A stretch of DNA of 5,949 nt from an uncultured Porphyromonadaceae bacterium (lineage in GTDB: Bacteria > Bacteroidota > Bacteroidia > Bacteroidales > Muribaculaceae), in the NCBI GenBank assembly GCA_900547825.1, contig URII01000086.1, positions 1-5,949 on the forward strand, given 5' to 3'. Below the pieces are notes generated by a model. That model saw nothing but the letters and a program-made list of their open reading frames with translations. It was not told the DNA's origin and searched no databases. Below are positions 1 through 5,949 of this stretch, in pieces. Numbering within the stretch: position 1 is the stretch's first letter; each line of letters opens with the position of its first letter. The translations under genes and the position numbers were made by a program.

Positions 1-264
1 GCCCGAGCCAACGGCAGAAGCTCCACGAGCGCGGGGCTTGCGGAACGGGGTGCCAGGTGTGGCGCGGGATATGGACGGACTGGCGCATGGCGCGAAGATA
101 AGGGCGCACCAAAGGCTGAGCGTGCGAAAATGTCACGGTTCAGGCCGGACGTATCGGACTTTTCGGACTTGATCAGACTGAATCGGACGGTAGCGCCACG
201 AGATTACATTGCGACGACACGACAGCCGCGACTGCACTTTTATCAATGGCAAAGTGGAATAGAG
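1..264. other. Unassigned left flank, GC-rich at the edge
   Basis: No gene can be supported here. The first 60 bases contain 43 G or C and the next 60 contain 39, well above the genes to the right, so the left edge may be part of a gene that runs out of the window. Plus frame 1 is open from base 1 to 405, and a minus-strand frame is open from 139 to the edge with possible starts at 136 (GTG) and 88 (ATG). Neither translation resembles a family I know, and both are rich in Arg, Pro and Gly as GC-rich non-coding frames often are. The stretch also holds the YCRGAC repeats (145-188) and small inverted repeats: CACTTT at 235-240 with AAAGTG at 251-256, and the near-palindrome 223-234. The CACTTT/AAAGTG pair lies just after the Abi stop codon, but it has only six pairs and no clear T-run, so it is a weak terminator at best. 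Confidence 0.4.
145..188. repeat. Five spaced copies of YCRGAC (9-10 bp period)
   Basis: Hexamers CCGGAC (145-150), TCGGAC (154-159), TCGGAC (163-168), TCAGAC (173-178) and TCGGAC (183-188) recur with spacings of 9, 9, 10 and 10 bp. Three copies are identical and the others differ by one base each. On the minus strand the unit reads GTCCGA. The array lies about 75 bp beyond the stop codon of the Abi gene. In plus frame 1 it would encode a Ser-Asp/Arg pattern, but I do not think this is coding. It may be a degenerate intergenic repeat of the host lineage, a protein-binding array, or a scar next to the acquired Abi gene. The sequence shows the repeats directly; the role is unknown. Confidence 0.6.
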
Positions 265-1155
265 TTACTGCCAAAGTGTTTCTTCCTTCCAGTCGTCCGG
301 GAAGCCCATTGCACCCGTATCCACTCCCGGATACTCTGCAAGCAAAGATTTAAAACGAGCAACGAATGTGTTTTGTGGATTGACAGCCTGAAGGAAATAC
401 AATAATATTGACATAACATAATATACCCTCTTGATATCCGCAGGTGTATTTATAAACGGCAAATATGTATTACGTGGCACGAGTGCATTAATACTCAATC
501 TGCGGTTCCACAATCTGCTGTGATGAGCACAGATATTTCGGACATATACGATTGAATGAAGCCACGACTCCATAACTGTATCGGACAATCCATAGAATCG
601 TGCCACTTTTCGCCTTGCCCGACCTGCGTTAAGCCATTTGTACATCATTGAAAGTGTGCCAAAAGAACTTATTTCGAAACTCATCCAACTTGGCGGGAAA
701 TTATTGGAATAACGCTGTTGAAAGCCAACAATAGCCTCATCATCGCTCCTCTGCAATTCAGTTTGTAAGTTTGTCAATAGAGTGGCATGACGACTTGCAT
801 TACGAAAATTAGCCGGATTCTCAAACCAATATATCCCAGCCTCGTCACTCATTATCAAAGACAACTGTGTGCGGATTGACACCTCAATCTTTTCCAACTC
901 CGAGCAAATCATCTTTCTCAATGCCGAATCAAATTTGTATAATGAGTAGGCAGTTTCAAAACTTGCACATTCCTTGAACTTACGTGAATTTGGCTGGCGT
1001 AATGGCATTAGATAGCTTTTCATTCTGAAAAGACTGATATTTCCCAAAATGTGGTGTGCTCTATTCTCATCGAAGAAAGTCAACCCCTCCGATTTTAGAA
1101 GCCTTATCTGTTCTGCAACCGAAAGCTGCTGTTGATTGTAATGTGGAAGCGTCAT
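265..1155 (-). CDS. Abi_2 (AbiD/AbiF-like) HEPN-domain abortive infection protein
   Basis: A 296-residue cytoplasmic protein of the Abi_2 family, which includes lactococcal AbiD, AbiD1 and AbiF. The N-terminal family signature is visible: LSVAEQIRLLKSEGL (residues 11-25), then LGNISLFRMKSYLMPLR (37-53), then YKFDSALRKMICSELEKIEVSIR (positions 73-95). The C-terminal half carries RNICAHHSRLWNR (206-218). Its R206 and H211 form the R-x4-H motif of HEPN ribonucleases, so the active site looks intact. Length is normal for the family and there is no signal peptide or membrane segment. The start is the ATG at 1155, because the family signature begins ten residues later and a U-rich tract abuts it. 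It stands alone behind a consensus promoter and a hairpin leader. It is AT-richer than its neighbours, which suggests horizontal transfer. Known for the family: members block phage growth, probably by RNA cleavage. Inferred: this one is a phage-defence toxin whose activity is held down by its leader RNA. Subfamily (AbiD versus AbiF) cannot be settled by eye. Confidence 0.93.
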   Translation of the reverse strand: MTLPHYNQQQLSVAEQIRLLKSEGLTFFDENRAHHILGNISLFRMKSYLMPLRQPNSRKFKECASFETAYSLYKFDSALRKMICSELEKIEVSIRTQLSLIMSDEAGIYWFENPANFRNASRHATLLTNLQTELQRSDDEAIVGFQQRYSNNFPPSWMSFEISSFGTLSMMYKWLNAGRARRKVARFYGLSDTVMESWLHSIVYVRNICAHHSRLWNRRLSINALVPRNTYLPFINTPADIKRVYYVMSILLYFLQAVNPQNTFVARFKSLLAEYPGVDTGAMGFPDDWKEETLWQ

Positions 1156-1210
1156 AAAAATAAAAACTTACCCTGAGCGCGCTGTTCTTACGGGAAGCGG
1201 GGTAAGTATG
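1156..1210 (-). ncRNA. Candidate structured leader RNA with terminator-like end, upstream of the Abi gene
   Basis: The minus strand contains ACTTACCC (1207-1200) and its exact complement GGGTAAGT (1173-1166), an 8-bp stem. Inside, CGCT (1199-1196) can pair with AGCG (1183-1180), leaving a 12-nt apical loop and a 6-nt bulge. The stem is followed directly by ten bases that are all U except one A (1165-1156), and then by the Abi ATG at 1155. A stem plus U-tract is the form of an intrinsic terminator. With a predicted start near 1211 the product would be an RNA of roughly 55 nt, and the toxin would be made only from read-through transcripts. A competing stem, CTTAC (1206-1202) with GTAAG (1191-1187), shares the upstream arm. 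A structured RNA motif next to abiF genes is known from comparative genomics; whether this sequence matches that consensus I cannot test. It could instead be a plain attenuator. Confidence 0.5.
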
Positions 1211-1216
1211 TTACTG

Positions 1217-1247
1217 CAAATTTAATAGGTTTATTTGTAATAACAAA
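1217..1247 (-). promoter_or_regulatory. Bacteroidota-type promoter of the Abi leader
   Basis: On the minus strand TTTG (1247-1244) is followed after exactly 19 bp by TAAATTTG (1224-1217). This is a complete match to the Bacteroidota housekeeping promoter, TTTG at -33 and TAnnTTTG at -7. Transcription would start a few bases past 1217, around 1213-1209, just ahead of the hairpin at 1207-1166. This leaves a leader of about 55 nt before the ATG at 1155. Confidence 0.75.
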
Positions 1248-1441
1248 ATCCAAGTCAAAGATTTAGCGGTTTTCAAGGTTTTTTTATAGTTAGTTATGAG
1301 GGCGAGCTATCCGAGGTGGGAGCATAGCGGTGGGTTTGTAGAGTGTGTAGAGGGCGGAGGATTACATTTTGCAGGGCAGTAATTAATATTAATTAACAAA
1401 TAATGGGATAGAGAGGCTGAGGAAGCCAGGAAGCCTTAGGA
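1225..1441. other. AT-rich intergenic stretch between the Abi and ATPase genes
   Basis: No gene is supported here. It holds the -33 part of the Abi promoter, a run of seven T on the plus strand (1279-1285) without a preceding hairpin, a G-rich plus-strand segment (1296-1375), and a 16-bp perfect palindrome at 1380-1395. Just past the ATPase stop codon is a direct repeat GGAAGCC (1421-1427 and 1429-1435). There is also a small hairpin, GGCT (1415-1418) with AGCC (1424-1427), but it has no U-run on the minus strand. I see no convincing terminator for the ATPase. Confidence 0.5.
1380..1395. repeat. 16-bp perfect AT palindrome
   Basis: TAATTAATATTAATTA is identical to its own reverse complement. 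It lies 46 bp past the ATPase stop codon, in the gap before the Abi promoter. Such a site could bind a dimeric regulator, or simply reflect AT-rich sequence. No partner copy was seen elsewhere in the window. Confidence 0.5.
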
Positions 1442-4084
1442 TCAGGGGTGGTGGAGGCGGGAGAGTTCGCCGAGCCAGAGGACGAGGGAGGTGGTGGCGA
1501 TGATGAGGAGCCAGTCGGAGAGGCTCAGGGGGGTGACGTTGAAGAACGGACCGCCAAACTGCACTATGAGGATCTGCCCGGCAAAGATAAGGGCGGCTAT
1601 GAACAGGAAGCCTCCACAACCGCGGAAATGGAATGCGGAGCGGCCTGTGGCGAATGCGCGTGCGTTGAACATGTTCCAGAACTGCATGAAGACGAACACG
1701 GTGAAGAACACTGACATTTCGTAGGGTGTCATTTCCTTGGCGGCGCCTGTGACGGCTCTGCCGATCATCGACACAGAGGTGACGGAGGAGTGTTCGAGAT
1801 ACCACAGCAATGCAAGAAGTACGGCGGACATGGCCAATCCGACGCCTATAATGAAGCGCGACATGGAGGGGCTGATGATAAATGCCGACCGGCTGCGTGG
1901 CTTATCGTGCATGACTGCCGAGGTTGGGGGCAACGATGCAAGGGCCATTGCGGCGAAGGTGTCCATGATGAGGTTGACCCAAAGCATCTGCGTGACTGTA
2001 AGCGGGGACTGCATGCCCATGAAGGAGCCTATAAGGACGATGAGACAGGCAGCGACGTTGACGGTCATCTGAAAAAGGATGAACCGCTGTATGTTGCGGT
2101 AAAGCGACCGGCCCCACATCACGGCCCGGCCTATGGAGGAGAAGGAGTTGTCGATTATGGTTATGTCGCTGGCTTCTTTGGCCACGGAGGTGCCGTCGCC
2201 CATAGAGAGGCCCACATGGGCTGTTTTCAGCGCCGGAGCGTCGTTGGTGCCGTCGCCGGTGACGGCCACGACTTCGCCGCGCCGCTGAAGGGCTTCGACA
2301 AGGCGCTTTTTGTCCAACGGACGTGCGCGGGCAATGATTTTCAGGCGATCCACACAGCCGGTAAGCTCGCTATCGGACATTGCGGCCACTTCGGGGCCTG
2401 TGGCGATGTTGGAATCCGAATCGACCGAATCGGACCACAGCCCGATTTCACGGCCGATCTCCATGGCGGTGGCAGGGGTGTCGCCGGTTACTACCTTGAC
2501 GTCAATGCCCGCAGAGCGCACCTGATGCACTGCATCGGGGACATCGGCCCTGACAGGATCGGAAATGGCCGTTATGCCGAGGAACGAAAGAGCGGAGGGA
2601 TTCACTCCGCCGGAGGATATCGGGTCGGGCTCACCGGGGGCGAGGCGCTGCCAGGCGAAGCCGAGGGTGCGCATGGCCTGTGACTGGTACCGGAGCAGAA
2701 GGGCGTCGAGCTCACTGCGGGTGACGCCGGAAACGACGCGGCACATGGCAAAGACTATCTCGGGCGCACCCTTGACATAGAGTATGCGCCCGCCAGCGGG
2801 ATTCTCCACCACTGTGGCCATATATTTACGCTCGGTGGAGAAAGGGAGCTCGGATACACGCACGCATTGCTGCCGGAGCTCACGGTAATCGACGCCCTGA
2901 CGTTCGAGCCAAAGGAGGAGGGCACCCTCGGTGGGGTTGCCTATGACTTTATGAGGCTGTGACGCACGGTCAAGCCCGGCGGTGGAGTTCACGGCTATGC
3001 CCCGGGCAATGACAGAGACGGGAGGATCGCCGAAAAAGTCGGCATGGGCCACCTGCATACGGTTCTCGGTGAGTGTGCCGGTCTTGTCGGTGCATATCAC
3101 GGTGGTGGCGCCCATAGTCTCGCAGGCATGGAGGCGACGCACGAGGTTGTTGGTTTTCAGCATTCGGCGCATGGAATAAGCCAACGCGAGGGTCACGGCC
3201 ATAGGCAAGCCTTCGGGCACGGACACCACAACGAGGGTGACGGCGATCATGACCGACTGCAACAGGCGCGTCAAGAACGACATCCACTGGAAATCGGCGT
3301 TGACGAAATACATGGCCATGCGGGCCACTATTATAAGGGCACCGATGATGTATGATGATATGCTTATGAGGCGGCCGAGGCGCGCGAGCTGATCATCGAG
3401 GGGTGTGCGGACAGAGCTGTCGATATGGGCCGCCTCGGTGACGCGTCCGTTTTCGGTGGCGTCGCCCACAGCGGTGACCTCCATCACCCCATGGCCTTCC
3501 ATTACCTTTGTGCCACGCATCACAACGTTTGACGGGAACGTGGCGTCGGGGTCGAAATGGGCCGGATCGACGGTTTTGGAGCATGAGGGTTCGCCGGTGA
3601 GGGAGGATTCGTCGACTTTGAGGCTTGTGGCATCAAGAAGCTTGCCGTCGGCGGGAACCTCGCAGCCTGTGGAGAGTATGACGATATCGCCCACCACAAT
3701 GTCGCGCCGGGGCGTTTCGGTGACATTGCCCTGACGGACTACGGCCACAGGCTCATCGTCGTTGACACGGCTGAGGACGGCAAACTCCCTGTCGGCCCGA
3801 CGTTCGAAAACAAAAGCGAGGGTGGTGGCGAGAATTATTGCCATAAAGATACCCACCGGCTCGAAGAACACCGAGGGGTCGCCCCCGAGGTAATACTCAT
3901 AGCATGATATACCCACGGAAAGGAAGCCGGCCACAAGCAGAATAACGATGAGAGGATCCCTGAACTTTTCAAAGAACAGGCTCCATGCCGAACGCCTCGC
4001 AGCAGGGGTAAGCAGATTGGATCCATGCAGGCGGCGGCTCTCCTCCACCTGGGCGGGGGTAAGGCCGTAGAATTCAGTTTTCAT
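1442..4084 (-). CDS. P-type calcium-transporting ATPase, PMCA (P2B) type
   Basis: An 880-residue inner-membrane pump expected to export Ca2+ from the cytoplasm using ATP. Domains in order: cation-ATPase N-terminal region (about 5-60); actuator domain with TGE at 163-165 inside LTGEPSCSK; TM4 motif VPEGLP (289-294); phosphorylation loop CTDKTGTLTEN (331-341) with D333 as the phosphorylated Asp; nucleotide-binding KGAPE (438-442); VTGD (532-535); hinge TGDGTNDAPALK (609-620). Ten membrane segments can be placed, near 42-62, 76-94, 244-262, 274-296, 664-686, 694-717, 743-763, 789-806, 825-843 and 855-872. QMLWVNLIMDTFA (699-711) in TM6 is the PMCA signature, with N704 and D708 as Ca2+ ligands. 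TM5 has N676, and Ala (A679) where SERCA has Glu771, so only one Ca2+ site is predicted. There is no calmodulin-binding tail. Start is the ATG at 4084, about 18-20 nt past the predicted transcription start. Ca2+ as substrate is inferred from these residues; Mn2+ cannot be excluded. Confidence 0.95.
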   Translation of the reverse strand: MKTEFYGLTPAQVEESRRLHGSNLLTPAARRSAWSLFFEKFRDPLIVILLVAGFLSVGISCYEYYLGGDPSVFFEPVGIFMAIILATTLAFVFERRADREFAVLSRVNDDEPVAVVRQGNVTETPRRDIVVGDIVILSTGCEVPADGKLLDATSLKVDESSLTGEPSCSKTVDPAHFDPDATFPSNVVMRGTKVMEGHGVMEVTAVGDATENGRVTEAAHIDSSVRTPLDDQLARLGRLISISSYIIGALIIVARMAMYFVNADFQWMSFLTRLLQSVMIAVTLVVVSVPEGLPMAVTLALAYSMRRMLKTNNLVRRLHACETMGATTVICTDKTGTLTENRMQVAHADFFGDPPVSVIARGIAVNSTAGLDRASQPHKVIGNPTEGALLLWLERQGVDYRELRQQCVRVSELPFSTERKYMATVVENPAGGRILYVKGAPEIVFAMCRVVSGVTRSELDALLLRYQSQAMRTLGFAWQRLAPGEPDPISSGGVNPSALSFLGITAISDPVRADVPDAVHQVRSAGIDVKVVTGDTPATAMEIGREIGLWSDSVDSDSNIATGPEVAAMSDSELTGCVDRLKIIARARPLDKKRLVEALQRRGEVVAVTGDGTNDAPALKTAHVGLSMGDGTSVAKEASDITIIDNSFSSIGRAVMWGRSLYRNIQRFILFQMTVNVAACLIVLIGSFMGMQSPLTVTQMLWVNLIMDTFAAMALASLPPTSAVMHDKPRSRSAFIISPSMSRFIIGVGLAMSAVLLALLWYLEHSSVTSVSMIGRAVTGAAKEMTPYEMSVFFTVFVFMQFWNMFNARAFATGRSAFHFRGCGGFLFIAALIFAGQILIVQFGGPFFNVTPLSLSDWLLIIATTSLVLWLGELSRLHHP

Positions 4085-4106
4085 AAACGATAGTCAAAAA
4101 CCGCCG

Positions 4107-4137
4107 CAAAGATAGATATTAAAATGCTTACAGTCAA
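4107..4137 (-). promoter_or_regulatory. Bacteroidota-type promoter of the calcium ATPase gene
   Basis: On the minus strand the -7 box TATCTTTG (4114-4107) matches TAnnTTTG fully. The upstream TTG (4137-4135; GTTG if read from 4138) lies 20 bp away, within the usual 19-21 bp spacing for -33 TTTG, with one mismatch. The expected start of transcription is near 4102, giving a leader of only about 18-20 nt with no Shine-Dalgarno. The -33 part begins directly after the permease stop codon (4141). The ATPase can therefore be transcribed on its own, even though the gap to the permease is only 56 bp and no terminator is seen between them. Confidence 0.65.
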
Positions 4138-4140
4138 CAA

Positions 4141-5757
4141 TCACATGTACTTGGCTCCGGCATGGTTGCTTATAGCAGCCGTCTCGGCGTCCTCGACCTG
4201 CTGCTCAGTGGGGGTGAATCCGGCGCTCCACTTCGACACTTCCCAAGGCTTGCGCCCCTCGATCTGCCAGTCGAAAGGATAGAAATGGGCCCCAGGGTTG
4301 CGCCACGAGGGCTTGCGCATGGCATAGACCACGAGAGGAAGCGCCACAAACAGTGCGACACCGAGCAAGAGAATACCGATGTAGACCACCGGACTGCCGG
4401 TAGTGATCTGCGATGGGGGCAGATAGCTCAATGCAAGCGCGAGGAAGGCTCCGGCCATACCGACTATGGTGACGACCCATTTGCCGACGTTGCCGCCGGG
4501 AACCTTGAATCCGCGCTGCTTATGGGGCTGCGTGCGGCGGAGACGGAGGAAAGCTCCATAGATCATCAACACCATTATAAGATAAATGATGGTGGACATC
4601 TGCGACATGATCTGATAGGCCGACTCCACGGTAGGGAGCACAAGGAGCACGAGTGTAAGGATGGTGACGAAGATGCCTTCTATCCATAGGATGGGTTTGT
4701 TGACACCATTTTTATTGACCTTCTGCAACGACATGGGGAGATAGCCCGACTGGGCCACAGCCATAAGTCCGGTGGCAGGGCCTGTGACAAGGGCGCTAAC
4801 CTGCCCTATCACGCCGAACATTATGAAAAGGGCCATGACATTGCCGAGCCAACCGAGACCGAAGCTGCCCCAAAGTGCTTTATAAGTGACAAGAAGCGAC
4901 TGGAGGAGGTCGATGTTGCCGCTCGGAATTACAAATCCTATGACAAGAGTGCCAAGGGCATAGACCGCCACAATTACAATCATGGCTATGAACACGGCGC
5001 GGGGATATTCCCGGGCGGGGTTGTTCATGTCGTTGATATGCACGGCCTGCATCTCCATGCCTCCGTAGAAAAGGAATATAGAGGCTGCGAGGACTATGGT
5101 GCTGAGATGGGAGAAATCAGGGAAAAACGGGACATGATCAAGGGCTATAGGCTTACCTACACACAAATAAACAATGCCGAGCACTATGAGCACGGCGCCG
5201 GGAATAATGGTGCCGAAAAGGCCACCGAGGGTACTGAGCTTATTGGCCATTTTCTGCCCTCGGAATGAATTGAACGTGGCGGCCCAATATATCACCATGG
5301 CTATGACAATGGTATAGATTTTGTTGGAAGCCAAAGCCTTGTCGAAGCTTTCAGGCCAGAAGATATAAGCCAGGGATGCGGCACCGAACATAAGCACGGT
5401 GGGGAACCATATGACGATAGTCTGCCATTCGAGATACATGGCCGTCCACCCCCAGCGCGGGCCGAAAGCTTCGGACACCCATCGGTAAAGTCCGCCGGCC
5501 TTGGTATAGGTGGATGCGAGTTCGGCACATACCAGCGAGAAAGGCAAGAGAAAGACCACCGCCGCGAAGATATAATAGAATATGGCCTGAATACCGAATT
5601 TGGCTTCGGAAGGGAGGCCGCGGAGGCTTAGGATAGAGGTCACGATCATGATGGCCATGGCGATCATTGTAAGTGACCCCTTGGCAGTGGAGATTATTTT
5701 CTTACGGCCCGAGGCTGTTACAGGCGACTCAGGCAAACGGGACGGATTATCGGCCAT
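4141..5757 (-). CDS. APC-superfamily amino acid permease, glutamate:GABA antiporter (GadC-like) family
   Basis: A 538-residue inner-membrane transporter with about twelve hydrophobic segments. Family marks include the TM1 unwound region with GLPSEA (48-53), GGLYRWVSEAFGPRWGW (88-104), FFPDF (211-215), HINDMNNPAREYPRA (240-254), FKVPGG (417-422) and SYLPPSQI (444-451). From memory, the last four closely parallel FFPDF, HVNEMSNPGRDYPLA, FNIPGG and SFLPPDNI of E. coli GadC. The TM1 region differs from GadC, which reads ASMVMAVYEYPTFA there, so glutamate/GABA exchange is not assured and no gene symbol is given. A soluble C-terminal tail (about 481-538) has conserved-looking HFYPFDW and GRKPWE; in GadC the tail acts as a pH-sensitive plug. 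The ATG at 5757 is chosen; an in-frame TTG at 5763 adds only two residues. No decarboxylase or glutaminase gene lies in the window, though one could lie upstream beyond the edge. Likely role: amino acid exchange or uptake, possibly acid resistance. Confidence 0.88.
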   Translation of the reverse strand: MADNPSRLPESPVTASGRKKIISTAKGSLTMIAMAIMIVTSILSLRGLPSEAKFGIQAIFYYIFAAVVFLLPFSLVCAELASTYTKAGGLYRWVSEAFGPRWGWTAMYLEWQTIVIWFPTVLMFGAASLAYIFWPESFDKALASNKIYTIVIAMVIYWAATFNSFRGQKMANKLSTLGGLFGTIIPGAVLIVLGIVYLCVGKPIALDHVPFFPDFSHLSTIVLAASIFLFYGGMEMQAVHINDMNNPAREYPRAVFIAMIVIVAVYALGTLVIGFVIPSGNIDLLQSLLVTYKALWGSFGLGWLGNVMALFIMFGVIGQVSALVTGPATGLMAVAQSGYLPMSLQKVNKNGVNKPILWIEGIFVTILTLVLLVLPTVESAYQIMSQMSTIIYLIMVLMIYGAFLRLRRTQPHKQRGFKVPGGNVGKWVVTIVGMAGAFLALALSYLPPSQITTGSPVVYIGILLLGVALFVALPLVVYAMRKPSWRNPGAHFYPFDWQIEGRKPWEVSKWSAGFTPTEQQVEDAETAAISNHAGAKYM

Positions 5758-5949
5758 AAACAATGAAAATTACCGGTGAAACGTAAAAAAGGCCCTTATG
5801 CAAGACCATAAATATATAACACGCCACCGCCCTACATGATTTAAGACCGGGCATATTTAACATTAGTTACAAAAAAACACAGGCGACAGTGTAGCTTTGG
5901 CTGAGAGGCGGTGTCTCACTATGTGTAACCGAATTTCACAGAACGGAGC
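5758..5949. other. Intergenic region upstream of the permease
   Basis: No complete gene is supported. For the permease no perfect promoter is visible. The best minus-strand -7 candidates are TAAATATG (5859-5852) and TATTTATG (5814-5807), each one mismatch from TAnnTTTG and neither with a good -33 partner. On the plus strand TAGCTTTG (5892-5899) matches the -7 box perfectly and is followed by ATG at 5921, which is open to the window edge, so a divergent gene may begin here. Only nine codons are visible, too few to call. Alternatively the last bases may be the 3' end of a minus-strand gene with TAG at 5921-5919. Confidence 0.35.
5871..5892 (-). terminator. Weak terminator-like hairpin upstream of the permease
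   Basis: On the minus strand ACAC (5892-5889), an 8-nt loop and GTGT (5880-5877) are followed by a run of T that continues to 5871. The stem is only four pairs, so this is weak. If real, it would end transcription of a minus-strand gene lying beyond the right edge and insulate the permease from it. Confidence 0.2.

Noticed and set aside
1..405. Plus frame 1 open from the window edge to 405, with an ATG at 130
   Set aside because: It overlaps the 3' end of the well-supported Abi gene on the other strand and runs through the YCRGAC repeats. The product resembles no family, and the openness fits GC-rich chance.
1415..1435. Small GGCT/AGCC hairpin and GGAAGCC repeat as an ATPase terminator
   Set aside because: The stem has only four pairs and no U-run follows on the minus strand.
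1790..2683. A 297-codon plus-strand open frame opposite the ATPase
   Set aside because: It is antisense to strongly conserved ATPase motifs. Its translation is rich in Gly, His, Asp and Arg, as expected for the complement of GC-rich codons, and shows no known domain.
4162..4689. A 175-codon plus-strand open frame opposite the permease
   Set aside because: It is antisense to conserved GadC-family motifs, with an Asp/His/Gly-rich translation and no membrane or domain features of its own.
5922..5948. Possible minus-strand gene end reading LRSVKFGYT then TAG
   Set aside because: Only nine codons are visible. The likeness to outer-membrane protein endings is too short to support, and a plus-strand gene start competes for the same bases.
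1..5949. CRISPR arrays, tRNA or rRNA genes, insertion sequences
   Set aside because: No regularly spaced long repeats, no tRNA-like or rRNA segments, and no transposase or terminal inverted repeats were seen on either strand.

Overview
The window most likely comes from a member of the Bacteroidota, probably order Bacteroidales with a GC-rich genome. Two promoters match the Bacteroidota consensus (TTTG, about 19-21 bp, then TAnnTTTG), starts lack Shine-Dalgarno sequences, and the two core genes are of types common in gut Bacteroidales. Genus cannot be decided from the sequence (Muribaculaceae-like and Alistipes-like genomes both fit). All three convincing genes are on the minus strand.

Right to left, in transcription order: (1) 5757-4141 encodes an APC-superfamily amino acid permease of the glutamate:GABA antiporter (GadC-like) family. 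(2) After a 56-bp gap holding a promoter, 4084-1442 encodes an 880-residue P-type ATPase of the plasma-membrane (PMCA/P2B) calcium-pump type, with all catalytic motifs and a single predicted Ca2+ site. (3) After a 286-bp AT-rich gap, 1155-265 encodes an Abi_2 (AbiD/AbiF-like) HEPN-domain protein with an RNICAH catalytic motif, a family linked to phage abortive infection.

The most interesting part is the leader of the Abi gene. A consensus promoter (1217-1247) should start a transcript near 1211. That transcript would run at once into an 8-bp hairpin (1166-1207) followed by a U-rich tract (1156-1165) ending directly at the ATG. This promoter, short structured RNA, terminator and toxin layout is what RNA-antitoxin modules look like, and AbiF-type HEPN proteins are known to be associated with a structured non-coding RNA. 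The same upstream arm can also form a competing 5-bp hairpin, so the leader may act as a switch.

The Abi gene is visibly AT-richer than its surroundings: one hand-counted 60-base line gives 43% GC, against 58% in the ATPase and 72% in the first line of the window. This suggests an acquired defence gene. Left of it are five spaced copies of YCRGAC (145-188) and a GC-rich edge that I cannot assign. The permease and the calcium pump are probably ordinary housekeeping or stress genes; no functional link between them and the Abi gene is visible.
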